Shown: in pieces, positions 54,990-64,000 of the stretch
How the letters are laid out: each line of letters begins with the position of its first letter
Numbering within the stretch: the stretch's first letter is position 1
Assembly: GCA_012934845.2 (NCBI GenBank)
Contig: WNNJ02001889.1
Location: 1-64,000, forward strand
DNA: 64,000 nt
Origin: Pomphorhynchus laevis
Taxonomy: Eukaryota > Acanthocephala > Palaeacanthocephala > Echinorhynchida > Pomphorhynchidae
Reading direction: 5' to 3'
Program-made: the position numbers and the translations under genes
Notes under the pieces: generated by a model
Seen by the model: only the letters and a program-made list of their open reading frames with translations
What the model was told of the DNA's origin: nothing
Databases searched by the model: none

Positions 54990-56610
54990 AAATAGTCAAT
55001 GGGACGTCCTAAAAAGTCTTGCTTAAAGAAGATGGAGTGTGATTCTGATTCTTCTTTCACCCAACTGGAAGTTGGATGTGACACTGATGATTGTGATGTT
55101 TGAACAGTACTGAAGGTTAAATCGTCCAGCATGTCCAAGTATCGGAGTGGCAAATTCATCTGCGGCTTCTGCTATGCCTTGACCCACCTTAAAGCATCTC
55201 ACCCAGTAGTATATCCAGGATTATCGGAGTATGTTGTACCTGGTAATGATGTTGCAACCATGACAATTTCCCCGAACACCGATCCTAGATCTGATAAACG
55301 TGACCATGATAGACTTGTATTACCTGTAGCAAGAAGAGATAATGCTCATATTTCAACGAATCTGTGTACTTAATGCGAGTGCAACATTTCTAGTTACCCG
55401 GTATCCGATCGGTCGAACTTTAATAAGACATCCCATACTCACGCAAGAATTTTCTCGCCGCATAGTCCCAACCGCTTTGTTAGACAAAATGGTAACCCTG
55501 AGCTTAAATTGGAATCTAGCACTATTGCAATTGGACCTTGTGCTACTAGCACGATCTATCCAAGTTCAACAACACGATCTACACGCGCTAATGCAGCAAC
55601 TTACCTAAACAAGTCTACGACTACTGTCTCCCCGTTGAGTATAGTCTCTCCTGCGGCAAGTTATCCGGTGCAGACACCTGACCGGTCCGCACGTTCGAAT
55701 AACATAAGGGGACGATATCTAAGCTAAACAGATTAAGATGTGTAATTTTCGCTAATATCAACGAGTCCAAATCCGTCATTTCTCAAAACCGTGTGAATGA
55801 CGACGTTCTTTCAGTCAGAAATATCTTGTCTTGTATTTTTCTAGATGGAGAAGATCAGATATAAATTAGGTTCCGAGACAATTACGCATGTACAATGCAC
55901 AAGAAATTTGGGAATACTTGTGCACGAGTCATTGAAGAGTCGTCCAAACACGGACAGAATCATCCAAACGACCAGGAAATTTAGCTATGTGGTCCGGAGG
56001 TGTTTTTGTAATCCATCGGCTTCCTGTCTTAAAATAATATACAATTCACTTATTCGTTCTATTATTGAATATTGTATCCCTGCAGTATTTCCATGTACAC
56101 GTGGTGAGATGAATGAGCTTGAAAATGTCCTCCGTAGGTTGACCAGATCGTGCCATTCCATCAGGAAATTGTCTTATAAGGACCGCTTGCGCAATGTAGG
56201 AGTTCCTTCAGTCCGTACTAGTATAGTATGCCTTGATATTTTATGTTTTAGGGATATGTTATTCGAGCGTGACAGATTCCCGGTCGACTGTATTCAGCAA
56301 AGCCCGCGAACTACTAAACGAGGTCACTCTCTTACTGTAAGGACCATGCATCACGGCAAACTCGGAAGACTATATCGCCTTTCTCATCGATCAGTGAGGC
56401 TTTGGAACAAACTTTCAGAGAATATCATCAACATATCAAATAGAGTGCATTTCAAGAAAACGCTAATTACATGGCTTTGCAGAGATTCCAATTTCAATAT
56501 CGTGTATCCGGATTAAGTTTTTGCTGACATAAAATTTGTTTTACTGTGAGCAGACAAAACAGCTGCATGGCTATAGTCTTGTATGTTATAATAATATAAT
56601 AATAATGCAA
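54990..56610 (+). mobile_element. CR1-like LINE with internal deletion (plus)
   Basis: 54990-55740 resembles CR1 ORF1: a Cys-rich start (KFICGFCYA, compare DFVCGFCAS of the 54.2 kb copy) and Ser/Pro/Arg-rich tail, across several frames. 55845-56516 is a clean 223-codon frame of the ORF2 C-terminus: YKLGSETITHVQCTRNLGI, LIRSIIEYCIPAVFP, VLRRLTRSC, RGHSLTVRTMHHGKLGRLYR, SVRLWNKLSE. The endonuclease and most of RT are missing between. The 3' end has CTTGTATGTTATAATAATA near 56580-56605, just before HBS1 exon 1. Confidence 0.8.
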
Positions 56611-56642
56611 GATTGCTTGTTATATTTAATATTTATTTCTAG

Positions 56643-56958
56643 AATATAATGCCTACTAAACCGTGTGTTAGCTTACTTGTTTGTGGGCATGTAGACGCCG
56701 GAAAAAGTACTCTAGTGGGTAATTTGCTTTTTAATCTTGGACTTGTCGACAAAAAGCACATGCATAAATATGAACAAGAATCGAAAAAAATCGGTAAGGG
56801 CTCATTTGCATTCGCCTGGGTGATGGACGAAAGTAGTGAAGAAAGAAATCGCGGAGTTACGATTGATGTTGCTCAGCGTCAATTTGAAACAGATCATCTC
56901 TTAGTAAATGTATTGGATGCACCGGGACATAAAGATTTCGTGCCAAATATGATTACTG
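56643..56958 (+). CDS. HBS1L: HBS1-like translational GTPase, exon with G1-G3 motifs
   Basis: HBS1 is an eRF3/eEF1A-family GTPase that, with Pelota/Dom34, binds stalled ribosomes and starts no-go and non-stop decay in the cytoplasm. The exon follows a TTATTTCTAG acceptor. Counting from Met at 56649, GHVDAGKS at 13-20 is the P-loop (G1). [20 protein letters not shown] and [16 protein letters not shown] (switch I, G2) are characteristic of HBS1 rather than eEF1A, and DAPGHKDF is G3. The exon ends ATT ACT G|GTAAAG in phase 1; the frame beyond is intron. The Met at 56649 need not be the start of the protein, since HBS1 has an N-terminal extension that would lie upstream and was not found in the window. 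Confidence 0.9.
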
Positions 56959-57254
56959 GTAAAGCTGTTTAAATTTGTATATTAAATTTTGTATATCCAA
57001 ATTTAATATTAGGCCAAATTTATATATCTTAAAATTAAATTAAATTTAATTGTTACTGTTATCGTTGTTCTTTCACGTCTGGCTTAAATAATTAGTAACT
57101 TAATTCACGCGGAATGGTCTCAATTTCTCTGAATTGTAAATATTTACTCAAATTGTAAATATTTGAATAATCATTATTCATTATTAAATTCATTATTAAT
57201 TCATTAATTAATTTTACTTTAAGAACAAGCCTCAATTTTTTTATTTTTTTATAA

Positions 57255-58467
57255 AAAAAATTTAAAAGCAATTATTACAAGTCACTGTTCGATAATGAAT
57301 AAAAAGGGTATAAAAATTGAATCAGATAATAAAACTATACCAATATTATATTGGAATCCAAAATTACATAAAAATCCAATAAAACCTGGATTCATATGCA
57401 GTGCGTTTAAATGTACATTAAAACCACTTTCTGTCTATATGAATAAAATACTTAAAGTAATTAAAGCACACTTCAAAAAATATTGCAAGGTAATCGAAAT
57501 TAATACTGGTATAAAACACTATTTCAGTATTAATTCTACAAAAGAATTTTTAGAACAGACAAAAGGAATAAATTTTCAAAATATAAATACATACGATTTT
57601 AGTACGCTTTATACAAATCTAGATTTACTAGATATTAAAGAAGCGTTAGTAAAATTAATTAACCTTATATTCGGAAAAAGATATACATATATATGTTATA
57701 ATAATTATAACGCCTATCTAACAAAAATTAAACCATCAAGTAAATATAAATATATGGATAAAATTGAATTAATAGAATCCTTAAATATTTTGATAAATCA
57801 AAATTATTTAAAAGTAGGGACATCTATATTTAGACAAATAAAAGGTGTTCCAATGAGTGGTAATAGTAGCCCAATTATAGCTGACTTATTTTTAAGCTTT
57901 ACAAAATATGAATTTGTTCGTAACTGTTCAAAAAATAAATAGATGCATATTTAATATGCATCTATTATATATAATAGATGCATATTTTAAGCTATGTTAC
58001 TATAAAAATACCATCAAACAGAAAAAAGTAAAATATATAAATCAACACAATAATATTAAAAATAAATTTAAAATAATTAGCGGAAAAATTTTATGGATGA
58101 ATAACAAATAATATACTATGTATTAGAATAATATACTATATAATCAAATTTAATCGGAGGAATTGCGTCTTTAACACGTATTTGGCCCCGCTGCTATGTT
58201 GGGCAGAGGAGTTTGGGGCCGAAACCTGATAGCATATCAGTTCCTCCTGATGAACTCTATTCCTTATTCTGATACAACGTCTGTTATTTATTAGTCAATT
58301 CATAAAAATGACTTTTTTAAATATCATTCTTTAATTGATTTAAATTATAAAAAATCTTATAACAATTATTTATTTTATTATTTAATTATTAAATTTTGAT
58401 TTAGCATTATTATGTTTTTTTATTTTATAATTATATTAAATACGTAGACTCAGTTAGCTGATTTGAT
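57255..58467 (+). mobile_element. Penelope family A, RT with internal deletion (plus, intronic)
   Basis: 57295-57942 is one open frame covering RT fingers and palm: IPILYWNPKLHKNPIKPGFI, INTYDFSTLYTNLDLLDIKE (motif A) and IFRQIKGVPMSGNSSPIIAD (motif B, usually MGGN). The YIDD segment and about 390 following bases are missing; 57965-58111 resumes with DAYFKLCYYKN. The 3' fold block is at 58160-58320 and the outer tail ends TACGTAGACTCAGTTAGCTG at about 58460. No GIY-YIG. Confidence 0.85.
58160..58320 (+). other. Penelope-A conserved 3' RNA-fold block
   Basis: Hairpin AATTGCGT/ACGTATTT (58161-58168 with 58176-58183), GGCCCC (58184-58189) with GGGGCC (58215-58220), GAAAC, and CTGCTATG with CATATCAG (one mismatch), then CTCCTGATGA. 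The hairpin bases differ from other copies at both partners (A-T elsewhere, G-C here). Confidence 0.7.
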
Positions 58468-59820
58468 TAAACAACCATTTTTCATTTCCTTAATTCAACA
58501 GTGTCTACTGTCTCAAAATCCCTCTTGTATTGCAACCCACTGTACTAGTAATTCGTTATTCCGTATATGCCTTCGTAAATCCCGCTTCTTTATTCATAAA
58601 GTCGATCTCGTTATTAATATTTTTATTCAAAAATCTCTGGATTTGCTATGCCTTACTGAATCCTGGCATTGTGATAATAGCAAGTTTATTGTGATTACCT
58701 GGCTATTAAGCGTATTCGATCATTAGGTGACTCTGTTGTCGACAAAGTCTGTCCATTTATTTGCGAAAACCACGCTGTACTTTCTTACTATGGTATCATA
58801 ATTGCGTTCTATCGGCATCATCTTCTTCTGATACAGATCGTGCCGTTTTATCTTATAAACGTTCGAACTTTTTTTAATCAAATTTCACTTCTGCCATCCG
58901 TTTTAAACCTCGCTATCATATATCAACCAGGTTTTCGTACACCTTCAACGATAATTCTTTGTCGAATTATCTTATTTATTTTCACACACTTCACTAACCC
59001 ACATATTTACTCTTTTTACTTGATGATTTTTACATACATAAATAGTCCTTTCCATCATAATTGTATAAATCTAGTTACCTCTTTCATTGGTTACAATTAT
59101 TCCATCATACCGACTCATGCAACTCATATTCTGGGTGGAACTCTCGACTGCATTGTGTTACCTACTCATATCGAACTACCTTACTCTATTTCTACATATG
59201 ATCACGGATTTTCGGATCACTTTCTACCCTATCTATGCCTTAATCTTGGTGTCCAACTATCTTAAAATATAGCGTTATCATCCCGTTCACGAAACAAATT
59301 ACAATCCGATGATTTTATTTCCTAAATCCCTCGATACTCCCTCACTTCGCCACTGATTTCACAACTAAGTACTAACCAGTTATCCTATTTATTTGACCTC
59401 GAGTTGACCACTATCTTTGATTGCATTTTGCCTCTTCGTTTGTACGTCATGAAACATTCGCATCATGCTTCTTGGCTTGACTCTGATTGCCGCATGTCCA
59501 AACGCAATATTCGTCATCTTAATCGAATTCACTTAGACATATCAAACGCTGCAACGATCCTTGTTTTCATAAACATCATTTTGACTATCTTCTAAACCGA
59601 CGCTCTCATCGTTTCCTTATTAATCAAAAATCTTTAAAATTTTGCACCCCCTCAATATCGTGTTCCGAACTTGATCCTGAAGCGTATTCCTCTTACTTAC
59701 TCTTCACTCGGCATATTCTGTACCATACTTCCTTTTCCTTCCTGAACTGTTTCACCTTTTGCCTGTATTCATTGAGTAGATTTCATCTTCTCTCCTACGC
59801 CTAAATAATTTGAGTGAATT
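58468..59820 (+). mobile_element. L2-like LINE fragment, endonuclease to linker (intronic)
   Basis: Plus-strand scraps: FFIHKVDLVINIFIQKSLDL and LCLTESWHCD (58570-58680), THILGGTLDCIVLPTHIELP and YSISTYDHGFSDHF (endonuclease end, about 59120-59220), WLDSDCRMSKRNIRHLNRIH (59470-59530). More diverged than the other L2 copies. Multiple stops. Confidence 0.7.
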
Positions 59821-60380
59821 TCTAAAATATGGGAATGATTGCATCTAATCATTAATTAATTCGTGAGTTTATTTAGTCAATATTTATTTAGCTTTAAGTT
59901 AATTTCATACGTTGTTTTAACGTATGTAGTTAACTTATTTGTCAATATCATACGCTTATCCTGACCATCATAGTTGTATGACTGCTTTTTAAATATCGAT
60001 ACTGTTGTTTGATTTAGCTAATTAATCTATCTTTAATAATTAATTTATTTATAATTAATTTAATTAATTAAAATTAACTAATTAACTTATTTTAATTTAT
60101 TTATTAATGCTGCCTTGTTAGTGTCAACGAAGGATGTTGTTAACTAAACTCAGTATATTACGTTTGTGTAGCACAAACGTTTGTTTTGCAGTACAGTTTC
60201 CATTCAATTAATGTGCATTTAATTGGATCATCAGCACTACTGTTGGCAAATCGAAGGAGATATACCATCTTTAATGCTGGATGATTTGTTGATCGAATTT
60301 ATACACTTTGATTCTATAGAGTTAACTTTTAAAACGTTATTTATTAATTCTAAATTTTAACTTGATATAAATTATATAAA
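59821..60380. other. AT-rich segment between two L2 fragments
   Basis: No coding signal. Contains palindromic AATTAATTAA strings at 60040-60080 and, at 60330-60390, a short match to Penelope-A tail sequence (AACTTGATATAAATTATATAA). Confidence 0.45.
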
Positions 60381-61990
60381 ATCTTATCATTTCATCATTT
60401 CCTTATTCATCAAAACTCTTTAACATTTTGGCAGTATAAACTCGCGTCTTTTTATAGCCGAAAGATTCTTGGAAATTCTTAAACAGTATTCTTGCTCGCG
60501 CCTCCTAAATATTATGTTCCGAACTTGATCATGAATAATATTCTTATCCAAAAGTATCACTCTTCAGTCATCATATTCTGTATCATACTTCCCTTTCTTA
60601 AACTTTTCCACTTTCTGCCTGTATCCATTGAGGAGATTTCGTCTACTTTCCTACGCCTGAATAACTCGTATCCCCAGCTAGACTCAATTCCAACTTATCT
60701 TCTTAAGTTAATCTGTCCTCTTATTGCCCATTTCCTCACCACCATATTGAATACTTCCATTCAAAATAGCACTTGTCTTTCCTGGAAGGCAGCCATCGTT
60801 CGTCCTCTACTTAAGAAATCGTCCCTCAATTCAGTACTCCAATATCATATCATCCTATATCCAACCTCCCAAACATCTCCTAACTTCTCGGACAAACGTC
60901 CTATCTCAAATCAATTCTTATATTTCCTCTTCAAACTTATATCTACCTTTCTAGTCTGCTTACCGTCAAAACAATTTACGGAAACGGCATGTCATAAGTT
61001 TCTTAGTGACCTTCTATTTTTTCCGACTGTCGTTGTAGCCATATTGCCATTTCTAACAACACTGCTTAAACGGCGGTCATTTAGCACCTTCTCTGTTTGT
61101 TGTGGCTTAACCTTTTCATGTTCATCTCATTTTACATGCGGCGTTCTTCAAGGATTCGTCCTTGACATTATTCTTTTCTCTCATTGTTGGTGACTTGTGC
61201 ATAACTCAACCCTTTGGTTTTCACATCATGGAACATGCAGATGACATCCTTCTATATTCTCGTTCTCGCTCCTCTAATATCTGTGATCTTGCTCTGTGTT
61301 CCACAGAATGCTGAATCGCAGTTTCAAATTACCTTAATATAATTTAGATGATCATCAACTACAAAAGATTTAGCGTCTTATGGCTGAATCCCCATCAACA
61401 TGATATTTCTTTGTCCCCTGTACTTCTTGATGGTAAATCTCTCTCTATTGTCAACCATTTGAAATTTCTTAATGTTTTTTTTGAAAACAATCTTTCTATT
61501 TTACTCTTTGTCCTCAAAAATGTTCGTTTTTGCTCTTTTTCTCAGTGATCTTAGACGTATTAGTAGAATAGTTATCTTATTACTCCAACGCTTTGATCAG
61601 ATTTCTTGTCATCTACTGCTTCTTAACTGGTCTAGCATTTCTCAACGCGTAATGATGCGCTTACCATTTATTGTTTTTCGTTTTCGAGCATCCCACTCAC
61701 CATCCTATCTTAAATTTCCTTCGTACAACTCAGTCCATTTATATTCGATCACTCTACGATCCAGTCACACAGGTGTCTTAGCCATTCCTATATTTGCACT
61801 AATTATGATCTGCGCGCATACCATGTTTCTAGACCACTAACATGAAACCGCCTTCCGTTGACATTCGGTCATTTTCCTTATTTCACACCTTTAAACAGCT
61901 CCATACAGCCCAACTCATCTCCATCGACAAAGCTTGACCTTATAATTTCTTCATTTCACATCTGTCCCTCTGACGTATATATCTTCATTT
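60381..61990 (+). mobile_element. L2-like LINE fragment, RT (intronic)
   Basis: Overlaps in content with the end of the previous fragment (59600-59815 resembles 60390-60665), so it is a separate 5'-truncated copy. It encodes FLPVSIEEISSTFLRLNNS, CLSWKAAIVRPLLKKSSLNS, a degenerate GVLQGFVLD and EHADDILLYSRS (RT motif C, His for Tyr) near 61235. Many frame breaks follow to about 61990. Confidence 0.7.
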
Positions 61991-62003
61991 AAACCAAAAT
62001 TAA

Positions 62004-62169
62004 GAATTATTGGAGCTGAATCAAAGAAAATAAGAAATTGTTTAATATTTCGCTAACTTCTGTTAGCATCTTCAGAAAATTACCTAAAGTAAGTTTCTGA
62101 AGATACTAACAGAAGTTAGTGAAATATCAAACAAATTTCCTATTTACTGAGATCCAGCTCAAGTAATTC
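62004..62169. mobile_element. Foldback (MITE-like) element, 166 bp (intronic)
   Basis: Full-length imperfect palindrome. Ends read GAATTATTGGAGCTGAATC and, inverted, GAATTACTTGAGCTGGATC. Inner arms share AACTTCTGTTAGCATCTTCA, with one change in the opposite arm. Same family as 16252-16414. The flank has the same AATGGATCATTATCAACT string, so the repeated unit extends beyond the palindrome on that side. Confidence 0.85.
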
Positions 62170-62572
62170 TGTATCAATAATGGATCATTATCAACTATTT
62201 AAACCAAAATCCATTGTCAACTATGCTAACGATAAACCTGACATATTGCATCTTTGACACATTTCTTGCCAATGTACAGTACTGAATTTGATTTTTTCTC
62301 TTTTTATTTATTGATAAAATTGAAGGTGACGCCGTCAACATTTACCACATTAAATAAATTATATTCTATTAACGAGAAATTTCCCTGAATTTAATGAGGG
62401 ACATTACTTTCCTCATATTCTTCAAATGTAATTTTGCAAATTTTCCTTTCATAGTGTAAAAAGCAAAATTAAAGCATAATTTTAAGAAACCTATTTAATT
62501 TTGAAATAAAAACTTTAAAACACATTTGAAGGAAAATATCCTTATTCTAAACTTTTCTACTTTTATTATTAG
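62170..62572. other. Remaining intron sequence
   Basis: AT-rich, no repeat recognised beyond the foldback tail. It ends in the pyrimidine tract before the acceptor. Confidence 0.5.
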
Positions 62573-62689
62573 GAGCCGCGCAATCTGATGCTGCACTTCT
62601 TGTGGTAGATTGCAATCGTGGCGAATTTGAAGCCGGATTCACTTCACACGGTCAAACAAAGGAGCATTTAGTAATTGCAAAATCACTAG
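62573..62689 (+). CDS. HBS1L: HBS1-like GTPase, second exon
   Basis: 117-bp exon between TTATTATTAG and GTAAGAAT. With the phase-1 base of the previous exon it encodes [39 protein letters not shown] (split here only by length: [20 protein letters not shown], then [19 protein letters not shown]). This is the GTPase core between G3 and G4, as in HBS1 (GAAQADVAVLVVDA...GEFEAGF). It was found by phase and homology; it is too short to stand out as a frame. Confidence 0.9.
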
Positions 62690-63124
62690 GTAAGAATAAA
62701 TATTAAAGTTCGTTGAATAGTCATATAATTCAACTTTGGACTTTAAAGGTAAATTAATTCAAATTACTCTTTTTATCAAAAATTCAGGGTAAAATGTGGC
62801 TTATATTCGATTACTATCTAATCATTTTTATAAATTATAAAACAATTGCATACTCGTAAATAATTTTTTTTATATTTAACAAGCAACTATGCAATCTGCT
62901 TGTTTAAGTTATAATTTTTATTTCTCAGTCCGTCGATTTATTTGAGATCTAAACACGAATCCAAAAAGAAGGGAATCCTTCTTTCTGTGAGCACGAATCC
63001 TTCCTTCTGTGAGCACGAATTCAAAAAGAAGGGAATATATGGATTGCTACAGTATATTTATATGCACGTCGAGTGGTCGGATTGTGGTCGGAGATTTGGA
63101 ATTCGCATATATTCGGTCGTATAA

Positions 63125-63290
63125 AGTTATCAATATCATATAATATTATATAATATTATATAATATTGTATAATATTATATAATATTATAATATATTATA
63201 TTATAATGTACTATATAATATTATAATATAATATTTATATTAATATTATATCACATAATATTCAAAATCATATAATATTTTCCCATTTAA
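63125..63290. repeat. AT-palindrome satellite
   Basis: Repeated TATAATATTA strings, self-complementary, that could extrude as cruciforms. Confidence 0.85.
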
Positions 63291-63354
63291 ATATGGGGAA
63301 ATATTAGTCTATTAAGAAGTTAGTTTTTAAATCAGCAATATCTAAGATATTGCT

Positions 63355-63575
63355 GATTTATAAATAAATTAAATCAGCTAACTGAGTCCAAGTATTTAAT
63401 ATAATTATAAAATAAACAAAACATAATAATGCTAAATCAAAATTTAATAATTAAATAATAAAATTAAAAATTGTTTTTAGATTTTCTATAATTTAAATCA
63501 AGTTAAAAAAATAAAATTTATAATAAACGTCATTTTTATGAATTGACTAATAAATAACAGACGATGTATCAGAAT
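63355..63575 (-). mobile_element. Penelope family A tail (minus, intronic)
   Basis: AAATCAGCTAACTGAGTCCA through GAATTGACTAATAAATAACAGACG matches 25915-26150 in the same orientation. It stops at ATCAGAATAA before the fold block. Confidence 0.8.
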
Positions 63576-63803
63576 AATTTTAAATAATAATTTATAAATA
63601 ATTTCCGTTCAGTAGTTACTTCGAAATTATTAATATAAGGAATTATTAAAATCATAAAATTTATTTAAATAAAATTTCATCTGGAAATAAAATTATAAAT
63701 AAATTTTATTTCTCAATCATCAACCATCTGCTAAAAGTTATTGGTTATGAAATTTTATCATTACGTACTTTCTAGTTTCTACGAACAACTAATGAACTTT
63801 TAG

Positions 63804-64000
63804 GTGTTAATCAGATTATTGTTGCTGTGAACAAAATGGATACCGTTGACTGGTCTGAAAGCAGATTTCTTGAAATTCAATCAATGCTTGGACCTTTTCT
63901 TAAAACTTTAGATTATAAAAGCAACGCCGTTTATTTTGTTCCGTGCAGCGGTTTGTTGGGTTCTAACATTCTTAAACCAATGGACAAAGAATTAAGTTGG
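63804..64000 (+). CDS. HBS1L: HBS1-like GTPase, third exon (runs off the window)
   Basis: It follows a CTTTTAG acceptor in matching phase. It encodes GVNQIIVAVNKMDTVDW, with NKMD as G4, then RFLEIQSMLGPFLKTLDY and VYFVPCSGLLGSNI, the G5-region and start of the following part as in HBS1 proteins. It is still open at the window end, so domains 2 and 3 lie outside. Confidence 0.9.

Larger units (their letters stand above)
56959..62572 (+). other. HBS1 intron, 5.6 kb, filled with elements
   Basis: Donor GTAAAGC at 56959, acceptor TTATTATTAG at 62572. It holds a Penelope-A copy, two L2-like fragments and a foldback element, all listed separately, with AT-rich DNA between. Confidence 0.85.
62690..63803 (+). 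other. HBS1 intron, 1.1 kb
   Basis: Donor GTAAGAAT, acceptor CTTTTAG. It contains a duplicated GCACGAATTCAAAAAGAAGGG-like string (62955-63030), an AT palindromic repeat and a Penelope-A tail, listed separately. Confidence 0.85.

Noticed and set aside
56643-56958. eEF1A instead of HBS1
   Set aside because: [31 protein letters not shown] and [10 protein letters not shown] match HBS1 and differ from the well-conserved eEF1A sequence.
63125-63290. CRISPR-like or satellite array of biological interest
   Set aside because: It is simple AT palindromic repetition without spacers.

Overview
The window is AT-rich, intron-containing animal DNA. Most of it is mobile-element debris, with a few host genes between. 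An invertebrate is likely, and the element mix (CR1, L2-like, I-like and RTE LINEs, several Penelope-like families, a CsRn1-type Gypsy, hammerhead-like motifs) recalls flatworms. No marker settles the phylum, so that is only an inference.

Host genes. The 3' end of the window carries three exons of an HBS1-type ribosome-rescue GTPase on the + strand (56643-56958, 62573-62689, 63804 to the window end). Their splice sites are canonical and phases match. The 5.6 kb first intron is packed with elements. On the - strand lie the last exon of a TRAF protein with coiled coil and MATH domain (11204-10515) and a small coiled-coil protein with a possible myristoylated start, perhaps BORCS5-like (36939-36379). 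On the + strand is an intact 436-codon gene of unknown function (28884-30194). A broken acidic reading frame sits at 522-1118.

Layout. 1-3 kb: a 23-bp tandem repeat, the acidic frame, and Penelope family A fragments. 3.0-6.4 kb: Penelope family B as a head-to-head pair with 1088-bp inverted arms. 8.2-10.2 kb and 23.5-25.1 kb: two related Penelope-A/L2 composites sharing one nested junction. 10.4-12.3 kb: TRAF exon and local duplications. 12.3-13.4 kb: Penelope-A 3' half. 13.4-18 kb: mostly unassigned AT-rich DNA with foldback elements. 18.1-21.6 kb: I-like LINE. 21.6-23.8 kb: L2-like LINE. 25.1-27.9 kb: RTE 5' end, Penelope-A, I-like ORF1. 28-30.2 kb: host gene. 30.5-35.8 kb: an endonuclease-like RT tail, a decayed L2-like LINE and a CR1 tail. 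36.4-37 kb: host gene. 37.7-46 kb: L2, CR1, Gypsy and Penelope fragments. 46.4-49.7 kb: an uninterrupted RT-RNase H gene between perfect 40-bp direct repeats, then an unknown small frame. 49.7-54.3 kb: nearly complete CR1 LINE. 55-56.6 kb: internally deleted CR1. 56.6-64 kb: HBS1 with intronic elements.

The most unusual items are the 686-codon RT-RNase H gene, with no visible integrase, protease or recombinase and a hepadnavirus/DIRS-like RNase H; the symmetrical Penelope pair; and a conserved RNA-fold block at Penelope-A 3' ends whose paired bases co-vary between copies.
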